Source: CAVQUE01 sp046290435 (GTDB lineage: Bacteria > Actinomycetota > Acidimicrobiia > Acidimicrobiales > UBA8592). Taken from it: 64,000 bases of DNA. The notes under the pieces are model-generated. The model searched no databases. It had not been told where the DNA came from and saw only the letters and a list, made by a program, of their open reading frames with translations. The number at the start of each line of letters is the position of its first letter. Within the stretch, counting starts at the first letter, position 1. Shown here piece after piece: positions 24,853 to 34,135 of the stretch. Position numbers and translations under genes: made by a program. The stretch is from positions 1 through 64,000 of the forward strand of contig JBKAGO010000041.1 of the NCBI GenBank assembly GCA_046290435.1, in the 5' to 3' direction.

Positions 24853-26103
24853 ATGCGTTCGACCCTGCTCGTGATCCTCGTGGCCCTCCTCGTCGTTGCC
24901 TGCGGCACCTCCGACAGCGACATCGCCCCCGAGGCGGCCGCAGAGGCGCCCGCCGCCACTGCGACTCCCGCCGACGACGCCGAGGCCGGGGCCGAGTCCG
25001 AGGCCACAGCAGAGACGACCGAGCCGACGGCCACGCCGGAGCCGACCGCCGAGCCCGAGCCGCTCGAGCTCATCGGCGACGGTCCCTACGGGGTCGGTTC
25101 GGCCACCGTCACGATCGATGCCGACACCGACCGGCCGCTCACCCTGCAGCTGTGGTTCCCCGTCGAGGCCGGCCTCGACGCCGAATCCACCCGCTACACG
25201 TTCATCACCGGCGACTCGTTCCTGTCGGCTCGTGCCGTCGACGCCGGGGCCGATCAGATCGCCGGCGACGGGCCCTTCCCGCTCGTCGTGTATTCACACG
25301 GTTCGGGCGGCCTGCGCTACATCCACTCCGACTACACCGAGACCCTGGCCAGCCACGGCCACGTCGTCGTCGCGCCCGACCACACCGGCAACACCGCCGT
25401 CGAGCAGTTCCTCGGCACCGAGGACGACACCGGACTGATCGCGGCCACCCGTCCGGCCGACGTCATCGCGGTCATCGACGCCATGACCGATCCCGCCGAC
25501 CCCGAGGCCGGAGCGTTCGCCGCAGCGGTCGATGCCGAGCACATCGCCGTCACGGGGCACTCCTTCGGCGGGTTCACGACCTACGCCGTGGTGTCGGGCT
25601 ACGAGACCCCGGCCGGCGCCATCGCCGCCGACGAGCGCGTCGACGCCATCATCCCGCTGGCGCCCGCCGTCGGCGGCCGCGAGGGCCCGGCGCTGCTCAC
25701 CGACGACCAGCTCGCAGCCGTCGGCGTCCCGGCGCTGGTGATCGTCGGCACCGACGACAAGACCACCCCGGTCGAACCGAACGTCGAGCGGGCGTGGGAG
25801 CTCACCGCCAGCGATCCCCACTACCGGCTGGAACTGGTGGCCGCCGAACACCAGAGCTTCACCGACGTGTGCGACTACCAGGCCGCCGCCGAGGCCGGCC
25901 AGGAGCTCAGCGCCCCTGTGCTCGCCGTCATCGAGAACTTCGCCGTGGCCGGCTGCGCCGAGGGCGACATGCCCATCGATCGGGTGCAGGAGCTCACCAA
26001 CACCTTCGCGCTCCGCTTCCTCGCATCGGTGTTCGACGACGAGCCGATGATCGACCCCGCGGCCACGGCCGACCTGACCGACGTCGTCTACGCCGTCAAG
26101 TAA
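24853..26103 (+). CDS. Alpha/beta-hydrolase-fold lipoprotein (PAF-acetylhydrolase/dienelactone-like)
   Basis: A 416-residue exported lipoprotein. The signal peptide ends in lipobox LVVAC (Cys17), and an Ala/Glu/Thr-rich linker of about 50 residues follows. The hydrolase domain has a YSHGSGG oxyanion region and a nucleophile elbow GHSFGGF (about 234-240), with acid and histidine in VGTDDKTTP and AEHQSFTD. It resembles platelet-activating-factor acetylhydrolase or chlorophyllase-like enzymes and probably cleaves an ester outside the membrane. It stands alone, ended by a palindrome shared with the convergent monooxygenase gene. Confidence 0.82.
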   Translation: MRSTLLVILVALLVVACGTSDSDIAPEAAAEAPAATATPADDAEAGAESEATAETTEPTATPEPTAEPEPLELIGDGPYGVGSATVTIDADTDRPLTLQLWFPVEAGLDAESTRYTFITGDSFLSARAVDAGADQIAGDGPFPLVVYSHGSGGLRYIHSDYTETLASHGHVVVAPDHTGNTAVEQFLGTEDDTGLIAATRPADVIAVIDAMTDPADPEAGAFAAAVDAEHIAVTGHSFGGFTTYAVVSGYETPAGAIAADERVDAIIPLAPAVGGREGPALLTDDQLAAVGVPALVIVGTDDKTTPVEPNVERAWELTASDPHYRLELVAAEHQSFTDVCDYQAAAEAGQELSAPVLAVIENFAVAGCAEGDMPIDRVQELTNTFALRFLASVFDDEPMIDPAATADLTDVVYAVK

Positions 26104-26136
26104 CCACCCGCCGCCGCAGCCCGCCCCGCCTCCCGC

Positions 26137-26187
26137 CGAAATCTGGGACTTTGCGCGCACCTGCTGCGCGCAAAGTCCCAGATTTCG
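26137..26187. repeat. Third-family palindrome, copy 2 (perfect)
   Basis: A perfect palindrome with 23-base arms (CGAAATCTGGGACTTTGCGC... and complement) and a five-base loop CCTGC, lying exactly between two convergent genes. It would form a very stable hairpin on either strand and could act as a two-way terminator. It shares its outer 14 bases with the element at 24715, so it is also a dispersed repeat. Confidence 0.88.
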
Positions 26188-26205
26188 CAGGAACGATCCG
26201 ATCGG

Positions 26206-28134
26206 TTACCAGGTCTCGTAGTCGGCGGGGTCGACGTCGCGGGTCTGGTCCCAGTACTCGAGCAGCGAGAACGGCCAGTTCTGGGCCACCCGCCCCGACT
26301 TCGACTTGTACCAGCTGCTCACACCCGACACCCCCCACGCCATGACGGCGTTGCCGGCGTCGATCCGTTCGTTGTACGCATCGTGCACCTCGGGGCGGAC
26401 GTCCATCGCGGCCAGGTCGTGCTCCAGCAGGAACCGCACCGACTGCGCGATGTAGTGCGCCTCGCACTCCGAGAAGTAGATGATCGACCCGTTGATCACG
26501 ATGTTGGTGTTGGGCCCGTACATGTAGAAGAAGTTCGGGAAGTTCGGGCTGGTCAACCCCAGATACGCCCGGGCGTTGCCGTCCCACTGGTCGTGCAGAT
26601 CCACACCGCTACGCCCCACGACCTTCATCGGGGTCAGGAACGACGACGCCTGGAACCCCGTGCCGTAGATGATGACGTCGACCTCGTGCTCGACGCCGTC
26701 GACGGTGCGGATCCCCGACGGCGTGATGCACGCGATGGCCGTCGTCTCCAACACGACGTCGTCGCGCTTGAGGGTGCGGGCCCAGATGCCGTTGTCGACC
26801 GCGAACCGCTTGGCCCCGACGGGATAGTTCGGCACGACCTTGTCGAGCAGATCAGGGCGATCGGCGAACTCCGCCTGCAGGTACATGGTCAACAGCTGGC
26901 GCAGCTCGAGGCTCGACGCGCTGACCGCTTCCTCGAGGTCGCCTTCCCACGCCGGATCGACGGCCAGGCGCGGCAGCAGGCCCTCGTGGCTGCGCCAGAA
27001 CAGACGCAGGCGGAACCAGCTCGCGTAGTGGGGCACATGGGTGAACAGCCACAGCAGATGATCGGGCAACGTCGAGTGGTACTCGGGCCGGGGCATCAAC
27101 CAGTTGGGGGTGCGCTGGAACACCGTGAGGTGCTCGGACGCCTCGGCGACGTGGGGGATGAACTGCATCGCCGAACAGCCCGTGCCGATGACCGCGACAC
27201 GCTTGCCGGCCAACGAGGTGTCGTGGTCCCACTGGGCGCTGTGCCAGGTGATCCCAGCGAAGGAGTCGCGGCCCTCGATGTCGGGATACGCGGGCCGGTT
27301 CAGCTGGCCGACGGCCGACACGACGACGTTGGCGTCCAGGGTCGACTCGCCGTCGGGGCCCACCAGCTCGAGGGTCCAGAGAGAGGCGTCGTCGTCCCAC
27401 ACACACGAGGTCACCTCGGTGGAGAACCGGACGGCGTCACGCACGCCCCACTCGTCGGCGCAGTCGTTGAAATACTCCAACAGGACGCCCTGGCTCGAAT
27501 GGAACTCCGGCCAGTCGGGCTTCTGCATGAACGAGTAGCAGTAGACGTGGTTGGAGACGTCGACCCGGCAGCCCGGGTAGGTGTTCTCGAACCAGGTGCC
27601 GCCGAGGTCGGGGTTCTTCTCGATGACGACGACCTCGACACCGGCCTGGCGTAGGCGGTACGCCGCCAACAGCCCCGACATCCCGGCGCCGATGACCGCC
27701 ACGCGCATGGCCGTGTCGGGCGCGATGTCGTCGACGCGCCAGTCGGTGGCCCGGGGATCGGACCCCTCGACGGCGAGTTCCTCGGTGAGCATCGCGAGGA
27801 ACGACCCCTCGAGCTCGTCGCCGGTGAGCCAGCACATGATGGCGTGACGATCCGCGTCGCTGAGCGGCGGCGTGGCCGGACAGCCCGCGTCCCGGTAGCG
27901 GACGAGCGCGTCGAACGCGAGGTCGCGGCAGCGTTCCTGCTGCTCGGCGGTCCAGCCGCCCTGCTCCTCGAGGGTCAATGCCGGATCGAGCCGCAGGTCG
28001 GGATCGAGCAGCGACAGGTCGCCGAGGGTGTGCGCCAGCGCCGGCAGCAGCGGCGGCAGATCGGCGAGCGCGAGGATGGCGCGCAGCTCCTCGTCGGAGG
28101 CGGTGATCGGCTGGATCTCGAACGCGAAGGCCAT
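26206..28134 (-). CDS. Flavin monooxygenase, Baeyer-Villiger type
   Basis: A 642-residue FAD/NADPH monooxygenase. A unique N-terminal domain of about 160 residues, seen in long BVMOs, precedes the FAD motif VIGAGMSG (about 172-179). The BVMO fingerprint FAGITWHSAQWD is present with Asp for the usual Pro, and the NADPH motif VIGTGCSAMQFIP follows. FQRTPNWLMPRPEY is typical of cyclohexanone- or steroid-type BVMOs. The ATG at 28134 is taken. It would convert a ketone to an ester or lactone, and the SDR gene upstream on the same strand may supply the ketone. Confidence 0.9.
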   Translation of the reverse strand: MAFAFEIQPITASDEELRAILALADLPPLLPALAHTLGDLSLLDPDLRLDPALTLEEQGGWTAEQQERCRDLAFDALVRYRDAGCPATPPLSDADRHAIMCWLTGDELEGSFLAMLTEELAVEGSDPRATDWRVDDIAPDTAMRVAVIGAGMSGLLAAYRLRQAGVEVVVIEKNPDLGGTWFENTYPGCRVDVSNHVYCYSFMQKPDWPEFHSSQGVLLEYFNDCADEWGVRDAVRFSTEVTSCVWDDDASLWTLELVGPDGESTLDANVVVSAVGQLNRPAYPDIEGRDSFAGITWHSAQWDHDTSLAGKRVAVIGTGCSAMQFIPHVAEASEHLTVFQRTPNWLMPRPEYHSTLPDHLLWLFTHVPHYASWFRLRLFWRSHEGLLPRLAVDPAWEGDLEEAVSASSLELRQLLTMYLQAEFADRPDLLDKVVPNYPVGAKRFAVDNGIWARTLKRDDVVLETTAIACITPSGIRTVDGVEHEVDVIIYGTGFQASSFLTPMKVVGRSGVDLHDQWDGNARAYLGLTSPNFPNFFYMYGPNTNIVINGSIIYFSECEAHYIAQSVRFLLEHDLAAMDVRPEVHDAYNERIDAGNAVMAWGVSGVSSWYKSKSGRVAQNWPFSLLEYWDQTRDVDPADYETW

Positions 28135-28178
28135 GGCGCCGAGCGTAGTCGTGACCCCCGTCACCGGCCCGGGGCGGT

Positions 28179-28267
28179 GGGGTCAGACCCCGCTTTCCCG
28201 CTTTCCGCAGACCCCGCCGCCGGACCCTCGTTGCGTGTGAGAAAACGGGAAAGCGGGGTCTGACCCC
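28179..28267. repeat. RAYT-type palindrome, copy 4
   Basis: An 89-bp palindrome of the RAYT-flanking family, with ends GGGGTCAGACCCC and GGGGTCTGACCCC. The right arm has AAAACGGG for AAAGCGGG. It lies between the 5' end of the monooxygenase and the 3' end of the SDR gene, five bases from the latter. Confidence 0.9.
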
Positions 28268-28272
28268 ATGGG

Positions 28273-29091
28273 TTACTGCAACAGGTCGGGGCGCACCGTG
28301 GCGAGCATCTCGTAGTCGCGGGCGGTGGGCAGCTTCTGAGTGCTGTTGGCGCCGTCGACGACGATGATCTGACCGCTGATGTAGTTGGCCTCGTCGCTGG
28401 CCAGGAACAACGCACAGTTGGCGATGTCCTCCGGCGTGCCCATCCGCCCCAGCGGGGTCTGCAGCTTGATGGCCTCGATGGGCAGCTTGTGCTGGAAGAT
28501 CGCCGCGGTCATCTCGGTCTCGATCAGATGCGGTGCGATGCAGTTGATGCGCACCTGGTCGGGGCCGTACTCGAGCGCCGCCACCCGGGTGGCGTATTCG
28601 ATACCGGCCTTCGACGCCGCGTACGCGATGTGTCCCACCACCGGGCGGTGCGCCGTCGTCGACGAGATGTTGATGAGGCTGCCGCCGCCGTGAGCGGCCA
28701 TGGCGTTGGCCAGGTGGCGCATGAAGTACATCGCCCCGCTGAACTGGACGTCGATCATCGGCGCCATCTTCTCGGGCGTCAGATCCCGCAGCGAGATGGA
28801 CTCCTGGTACCCGGCGAAGCTGATGGCGACGTCGATGGTTCCCTCGCGCTCGAGCACCTCGGCCACGAGCGCCTGGATGCTGTCGTCGTCGGTGACGTCG
28901 CAGGTGGTGGCCCAACCGCCGGCGTCGGCGGCCACCTGTTCGGCGAGCTCGAGCCGGCGACCGGCCACCACGACCCGGGCTCCCTCGGCGCTGAAGCGCT
29001 GTGTGCAGGCCAGGCCGAACCCGGTGGCACCACCGACGATGACGGCGACCTTGCCGGCGAGGCGCCCCGTGACGGATCCCTCGGCGCTCAC
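28273..29091 (-). CDS. SDR-family oxidoreductase
   Basis: A 272-residue short-chain dehydrogenase. The cofactor loop is GGATGFG near residue 18, and the catalytic Ser, Tyr and Lys are in ISSTTAHRPVVGHIAYAASKAG. The GTG start overlaps the stop of the upstream PPOX gene as GTGA. The C-terminus ends KLPTARDYEMLATVRPDLLQ, longer than in minimal SDRs. It probably oxidises an alcohol to a ketone, which would suit the downstream monooxygenase. Confidence 0.88.
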   Translation of the reverse strand: MSAEGSVTGRLAGKVAVIVGGATGFGLACTQRFSAEGARVVVAGRRLELAEQVAADAGGWATTCDVTDDDSIQALVAEVLEREGTIDVAISFAGYQESISLRDLTPEKMAPMIDVQFSGAMYFMRHLANAMAAHGGGSLINISSTTAHRPVVGHIAYAASKAGIEYATRVAALEYGPDQVRINCIAPHLIETEMTAAIFQHKLPIEAIKLQTPLGRMGTPEDIANCALFLASDEANYISGQIIVVDGANSTQKLPTARDYEMLATVRPDLLQ

Positions 29092-29585
29092 TTCTTCGCC
29101 GCCTCGGGCGAGCGGGCCCACATGAGCTTGCTGTCGAAGCTCAACCGGTAGTCGGGCTCGAACTCGATGACCACGCGCGCCGGCGAATCCAGGAACGCCT
29201 GGAACGCACGGGCCGCGTCGGGGTTGTCGGGGCGGAGATAGTCACTGAACTCGGGGTAGAACCAGTCCTTCACCTCTCGGCTGTCGTGGACGGTGCACGT
29301 GCCCTTGTAGGTGACGGTCTTGCCGGTGCCCAGCGCGGTGCCCGTGGAGTTGATGCACACCGATGCCCTCGGGAACCGCCGGATCGCCGAGATGCGGGCC
29401 CGGCGTTCGGCGGCGGTCAGCCACAGCTTCCCGTCCTTGGGCAGGTACGACATGATCACGCCGAAGGCCTCCCCGGCCTTGTTGGTCCACATGAACGTGC
29501 ACTCGCGTTGGGTGTGCACGAGCTCGTGTTCGAGCTCCTCGCTCAAGCCGCACTCGGTCAGGTCCTCGTAGCTCTCGTCACTCAC
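29088..29585 (-). CDS. Pyridoxamine-phosphate-oxidase-fold (PPOX/F420-type) protein
   Basis: A 165-residue split-barrel flavin or F420-binding protein. The strand pattern ECTFMWTNKAGEAFGVIMSYLPKDGKLWLTAA, then RISAIRRFPRASVCINSTG and VTYKGTCTVHD, is typical of PPOX-class F420-dependent enzymes of actinobacteria. It is coupled to the SDR gene by a GTGA overlap. A redox role in the same pathway is likely, but neither cofactor nor substrate is proven by the sequence. Confidence 0.75.
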   Translation of the reverse strand: MSDESYEDLTECGLSEELEHELVHTQRECTFMWTNKAGEAFGVIMSYLPKDGKLWLTAAERRARISAIRRFPRASVCINSTGTALGTGKTVTYKGTCTVHDSREVKDWFYPEFSDYLRPDNPDAARAFQAFLDSPARVVIEFEPDYRLSFDSKLMWARSPEAAKK

Positions 29586-29635
29586 GATGATCCTCTTCGC
29601 CCCTCGTTCCGGTCATGTGGCCGGACCGTACTCGC

Positions 29636-30193
29636 TCACGCCGGGGCGCCGCGGCCGATGTCGGAGAAGCGCACGAGCGCCCGGACGTCCAACTCGACGA
29701 GTGTCGCCGGCTCGGCCTTGTCGACCAGCACCGACACCCCGACGACCGTCGCGCCGATCTGACCGACCACGGCGGCGACGGCACGGATCGAGCTGCCCGT
29801 GGTGATCCAGTCGTCGACGATCAGCACCCGATCCGACGGGTCGAGATCGAACGAGCGGCCCTGGAAGTCGATCGGCGCGCCCCGCCACGTGGGTTCGGAA
29901 CGGACCTTGAGGTCGGCGCCGGGGTGATTGGCCGGATCCTTTCGCACCACGACGAGACCCACACCCAGCGAGACCGCGGCGAGTGCCCCGAGGACGGGTC
30001 CCCGAGCCTCGGGAGCCACGACCGCGGTGATACCGGCCTCCCGGTAGTGCGCCACCAGCGCAGGGCCGAGAGCGGCAAGGGCATCGGCATCGCGCAGCAG
30101 CCCGGCGACATCGGGATGATCGCCGACCAGCGGGAACCGCTCGAGCAGCAACCGGCGGACGTCGTCGAGGGCACCATCGCCGGACACGTCCAC
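29636..30193 (-). CDS. Phosphoribosyltransferase
   Basis: A type I phosphoribosyltransferase of about 185 residues. The PRPP loop VLIVDDWITTGSS is clear (about residues 138-150), and VVAPEARGPVLGALAA forms the PPi-loop region. It is similar in size and layout to adenine phosphoribosyltransferase, though DDWITTG differs from the usual DDLLATG. The start is uncertain: GTG at 30193 is used, with GTG at 30187 slightly better spaced from GGAAGA. It is divergent from the membrane-protein gene at 30360. Confidence 0.8.
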   Translation of the reverse strand: MDVSGDGALDDVRRLLLERFPLVGDHPDVAGLLRDADALAALGPALVAHYREAGITAVVAPEARGPVLGALAAVSLGVGLVVVRKDPANHPGADLKVRSEPTWRGAPIDFQGRSFDLDPSDRVLIVDDWITTGSSIRAVAAVVGQIGATVVGVSVLVDKAEPATLVELDVRALVRFSDIGRGAPA

Positions 30194-30359
30194 GAGTCTT
30201 CCGCACCAGCCGGCGCGGCGTCGAATAGCATCTCGCCCGTCCACCTGCAAACGAAGGGCTTGACGGCGACCCGATGGGCCGAAAGACTCCCCAACCGATG
30301 AAGCCGGAGCGCGGGGTGACCAACAGGTTCTTCCTCGCGCCATCGCGCCCGTCGGGCCG

Positions 30360-31301
30360 ATGACGCCTCCGCTCGGAACCCCCACCCTCACCGTCGCCGT
30401 GTCCTACACCACGGGGTTCGTGGTGATCTGCGCCGTCGTGGCCGCCATCGCAGTGCTGGTGTGCGTCCTGTGGCGGCGCTCGACCGGCGGCCGGGGGATG
30501 ACGAGCGCCGTCTCGGCCGGTCCCCGCACCGACAGCCACGCGGTCTCCGCCCTGTTGGTCGGCAACGATCCTGCCCCTACCCCTGCTCCCGGTCCCGCTC
30601 CCGACGTTGCCGTTGGCTTCGCCGACACCGCCGCGGCGGTGCCGTCCCAGGCAGCGCCGACCCGGTCGTCGGGAGCTCCGCCCGTGGTCGCGCCCGCCCA
30701 TCCGGAGCGCTCCGACGCCCGGCGCGCCCCGCACCCCAGCGGCCTCGGAGCCGCCGAGCTCGCCGCCATCGTCGAGGATGGTCTGGCGTCGTTGCGCTCC
30801 GACGTCGACACCCTCGGTGACATCATCGATGCGGTGGGCTCGGCATCGGCGGTGCCCGAGGACCTCCCGGCGCGCCCGGCGTCACAGCAGGTCGCACTCG
30901 TCGATCAGATGGCGGCCATGATCGCCTCGGATCTCGAGCGGGCGCATCGTCTGGCCGAGACCGTGGCCCTCGACGTCGACCGCGGCCACCGGGCCCGCGC
31001 CGAGGTGCACGGTGAGCTCGACCGCATCGGCCTCCCTGTCGGGTTCTTCGTGGCCATGGACAGCACCGCCGCCGACCTCGCCGTCGACCTCGTCCGGGCG
31101 CAGATGTCGGTCGAGCGCCTTGTTCGGCGCTTCGAGTCGCTGTCGTCGCTCTACTCGAGCGTCCGGCCCACCGTGGACCTGCTCGCCGATCTCGGTGCCG
31201 CACTGCGGCGTGCCGTTGCGGTGGCCGATCCGTGGAGACGGTCACCCGGCGACGTCGACCTCGTCCAACGGACCCAGGCGCCCCAGCCGCTGCCCGGCTG
31301 A
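30360..31301 (+). CDS. Single-pass membrane protein of unknown function, paralogue 1
   Basis: A 313-residue unrecognised protein. One membrane helix (about 18-38, FVVICAVVAAIAVLVCVLW) is followed by a basic stop-transfer stretch and a Pro/Ala-rich linker (about 60-125). A C-terminal helical domain of about 180 residues with heptad-like leucines begins at ELAAIVEDGLASLRSDVDTLGDII. The neighbour at 31439 has the same plan and the related DVATLGSQIGFFDERSSVPAEMP against DVDTLGDIIDAVGSASAVPEDLP, so the two are probable paralogues. Topology suggests a large cytoplasmic part. No function can be assigned. Confidence 0.65.
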   Translation: MTPPLGTPTLTVAVSYTTGFVVICAVVAAIAVLVCVLWRRSTGGRGMTSAVSAGPRTDSHAVSALLVGNDPAPTPAPGPAPDVAVGFADTAAAVPSQAAPTRSSGAPPVVAPAHPERSDARRAPHPSGLGAAELAAIVEDGLASLRSDVDTLGDIIDAVGSASAVPEDLPARPASQQVALVDQMAAMIASDLERAHRLAETVALDVDRGHRARAEVHGELDRIGLPVGFFVAMDSTAADLAVDLVRAQMSVERLVRRFESLSSLYSSVRPTVDLLADLGAALRRAVAVADPWRRSPGDVDLVQRTQAPQPLPG

Positions 31302-31438
31302 CGGGAGACGCACCCGGCCCCGGTGCCGATGGCGGTGGGCACGTTCACCCGTCGGGAGGCCCGCTGGTCGCCTCTCGATGGGTCCGGTGATCCAAGCGCG
31401 CTTGACGAATCCCGATCGACCACGAAAACTCGTCTCAT

Positions 31439-32575
31439 ATGGCGCGGTCTGTCTCCTTCTCCATGACCCTCGCCGAGGTCACGCCCTACTGGGAACCGGC
31501 ATTGTGGGTTCTCATCGTGGTGGTGACCGCGGGAATCGTCGGGTCTGCACTGTGGGCACCGTCGCGCTCGGGGCACCGTCGGAACCGGCGCAAGCTGTTC
31601 CGTCGCAGCGATGCCAAGGCCCGTCGCGAAGAGCGCGACGCCGTGGCGGCCACGATGGTCCCCGCCGTGAGCACCCCGTCCACGGCGACCTCGGACTTCT
31701 ACCCCGATCCCGACTTCGACGAGACCGAGATCACCGCCGACGAGCCACAGCAGGCACCCGCCGTCGTGGCCGAGCCCGCTGCGGGCGACGGCGCACCTGC
31801 ACCGAGCCTCTACGACCAGACGACCGACAGTGCCGCTGCGCCCGTCGTGGTCGAGCCCGTCGCCGTCGAGCCCGTCGCCGCTGCGCCCTTCGCTCCAGCG
31901 CCGGAGCCTGTCGCCGTCGAGCCCGTCGTCGCTGCGCCGGATCCCGTCGTGGTCGAGCCCGAGCCCGCGGTCACCCGCGGAGAGGACACCCGTGCGCCGG
32001 TGCCCGCCGCCTCCAACGGGACCTCGGTGCCGAAACGCCCCCTCGAAGCCGTCGCCCCAGCCAGCGGTGGCGCCGGGCCCGTGGTCTTCACCGATGTCGA
32101 GTCCGGGTTCGCCCGTCTCGCATCCGACGTTGCCACCCTCGGCAGCCAGATCGGCTTCTTCGACGAGCGCAGCAGCGTGCCCGCCGAGATGCCCACGTGG
32201 CCCATCGAGCACCAACAGTCGCTGGCCGAGCGCGCCGCCGAAGCGCTCGCCGATCCCCTCGACGAGCTCCTCGAGCACAGCCTGACGGTGGCATCCGACG
32301 TGCGGGCACTCGACCGCCTGCTGGGTGGACGTGTCCACGACGAGGAGACGGCGCAGGCCATCGTCGGGACCCGCATCGACCTCGCCGCACTGCGCCGCCA
32401 CCACGGTCGCGTCCATCACCGTTTCACCGAACTCGCCGGCGACTTCGCCGTCTTGGCGGGCACCGCCGAGCAGCTCGCCAAGGTGGCATCCATCATCGAC
32501 GCCACCGACGCCGTCATGGCCTCGTGGCAGCCGACGATGGCCGAGGCTGCCCGCATCGCGTCGGCTCGCAGCTGA
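31439..32575 (+). CDS. Single-pass membrane protein of unknown function, paralogue 2
   Basis: A 378-residue protein with one membrane helix (about 19-40, ALWVLIVVVTAGIVGSALWA) followed by a very basic RRNRRKLFRRSDAKARREER segment. A Pro/Val/Glu-rich linker with VVVEPVAVEPV-type repeats covers about 105-185, and a helical C-terminal domain (about 215-378) resembles that of the gene 137 bases upstream. Leucine- and alanine-rich helices suggest coiled-coil packing. It probably forms a scaffold or complex with its paralogue. The function is unknown. Confidence 0.65.
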   Translation: MARSVSFSMTLAEVTPYWEPALWVLIVVVTAGIVGSALWAPSRSGHRRNRRKLFRRSDAKARREERDAVAATMVPAVSTPSTATSDFYPDPDFDETEITADEPQQAPAVVAEPAAGDGAPAPSLYDQTTDSAAAPVVVEPVAVEPVAAAPFAPAPEPVAVEPVVAAPDPVVVEPEPAVTRGEDTRAPVPAASNGTSVPKRPLEAVAPASGGAGPVVFTDVESGFARLASDVATLGSQIGFFDERSSVPAEMPTWPIEHQQSLAERAAEALADPLDELLEHSLTVASDVRALDRLLGGRVHDEETAQAIVGTRIDLAALRRHHGRVHHRFTELAGDFAVLAGTAEQLAKVASIIDATDAVMASWQPTMAEAARIASARS

Positions 32576-32618
32576 CGCAGGCCGGGATCCGCCGACTCGC
32601 ACGGATCCGCGCGGCCCC

Positions 32619-34088
32619 TCAGCGCGGTCGGGCCATCGCGAGTCCCCGTAGCAACATGTCACGGGTCTCGCTCGGATCGATCAGGTCGTCGACGCTCATG
32701 CCCGCCGCCGACCGGTAGCCCGACGCCAGCTCGGCAGTGCGCAGCGCGACGCGGCCCGCTTCGTCGGCTCCTGTGGCGTCATCGGCACCGCGGGCAGGCA
32801 TCGCACCGAACGTCACGCCGGGGAACGCCAGGTTGAGGGTCTGACCGTCGAAGGGGTTCATGCCCATCGCCGTGCTGCCGAAGCCGTAGGCCTTGCGCAA
32901 CGTCACCTGGAACTTCGGGTGGCGGAACCGCCGCTGCGCCGCGTACATCGCCGCCGCATGACGCAGGATGCCCGAACGCTCGGCTGCGGTTCCCGCCAGC
33001 ACCCCCGGGTTGTCGGTCAGCAGGATCAGCGGCACCCCGAACGCGTCCGCCACTCCGAGGAAGGCGGTGGCCTTGTCGGCGGCGTCGGCGTCGATGGCAC
33101 CCGCCAGATGCCGTGGCTGGTTGGCGAGCACGGCCACGGCATGGCCGCCGAGGCGGGCCCATCCGCACAGCATCGACGGCCCGAACCGCTCGCCGATCGC
33201 GAAGAACGATCCGTGGTCGACGACGACGTCGATGACTTCGGCCATGTCGTAGGCCTGGCGCGGGTTGCGGGGCACGAGATCGAGCAGTTCGGGAACCGGG
33301 CGCAGCCCGTCGGTCGGCTCGAGGCTCGGCGGGGGCGCGTGGCACGACGACGGCAGGTACGCCAGCCAGCGCCGGATCTGGTCGAGGGCGTCGCGATCGT
33401 CGTCGGCCAGGTTGTGGATCAATCCGCTGGCCAGCGCGACGGTGGGCCCGCCGAGATCCTCCTTCGTGACGTCCTCGCCGATCGAGGCCTTCACCAGGGG
33501 TGGGCCGGCAGCGAAGATCGACGCATCGGGGGTCATGACGGTGAAGTCGGCCAACGGGGCAGCAAGGGCGCCGTGGCCCGCCGAGGGGCCCAACACCGCG
33601 GTGGCCATCGGGACCACGCCCGACAGATCCGCCATCGCGCCGAGGTCGCCCGGTGCCCGCCGTGTGGGCGGGTCGTCGGGCATCGGCGGGCGATGACCGG
33701 CGCCCTCGAGCAGCATGACCAGTGGCATGAGCTCCTGGCCTGCGAGCTCGGCGAGGCGGTAGCGCTTCGCCGAGCCGCCGGCGCCGATCGAACCGCCGGC
33801 GACCGTGAAGTCCTCCGATCCGACGGCGACGGGCCGGCCGTCGATAAGGCCGAGGGCGGCCACGAAACCATCGGCGGGGAGATCGCCGACCAGGCGACCG
33901 ATCTCGACGACGCTGCCGGGATCGCACAGGGTGGCGATGCGCTCGCGGGCGTCGAGCTTGCCGCGGGCACGGCGCCGGGCCAGACGTTCCTCGCCGCCCA
34001 TCGCCTCGGCCCCACGGCGGCGCTCGGCAAGGTCGTCGAGCACCGGCTGCCAGGCGGCGGCTCCCGTCGGCTCATCGGCGGTGGTCAT
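32619..34088 (-). CDS. Acyl-CoA carboxylase carboxyltransferase (beta) subunit
   Basis: A 489-residue carboxyltransferase of the AccD/PccB/MccB type, which transfers the carboxyl group from biotin to an acyl-CoA. It shows GGEERLARRRARGKLDARERIATLCDPGS, FTVAGGSIG, EGAGHRPP, then KEDLGGPTVA and the second-half LTDNPGVLAGTAAERSGILRHAA with FGSTAMGMNPFDGQTLNLAFP. It lacks some residues of classical PccB at the C-terminus. No biotin carboxylase is adjacent. It is convergent with the membrane-protein pair and divergent from the LLM gene, 47 bases away. Confidence 0.87.
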   Translation of the reverse strand: MTTADEPTGAAAWQPVLDDLAERRRGAEAMGGEERLARRRARGKLDARERIATLCDPGSVVEIGRLVGDLPADGFVAALGLIDGRPVAVGSEDFTVAGGSIGAGGSAKRYRLAELAGQELMPLVMLLEGAGHRPPMPDDPPTRRAPGDLGAMADLSGVVPMATAVLGPSAGHGALAAPLADFTVMTPDASIFAAGPPLVKASIGEDVTKEDLGGPTVALASGLIHNLADDDRDALDQIRRWLAYLPSSCHAPPPSLEPTDGLRPVPELLDLVPRNPRQAYDMAEVIDVVVDHGSFFAIGERFGPSMLCGWARLGGHAVAVLANQPRHLAGAIDADAADKATAFLGVADAFGVPLILLTDNPGVLAGTAAERSGILRHAAAMYAAQRRFRHPKFQVTLRKAYGFGSTAMGMNPFDGQTLNLAFPGVTFGAMPARGADDATGADEAGRVALRTAELASGYRSAAGMSVDDLIDPSETRDMLLRGLAMARPR

Positions 34089-34135
34089 CGCGGCCTCTCC
34101 TCGTCGTACAGCAGCCGTCTCCTACGATGCCGTCC

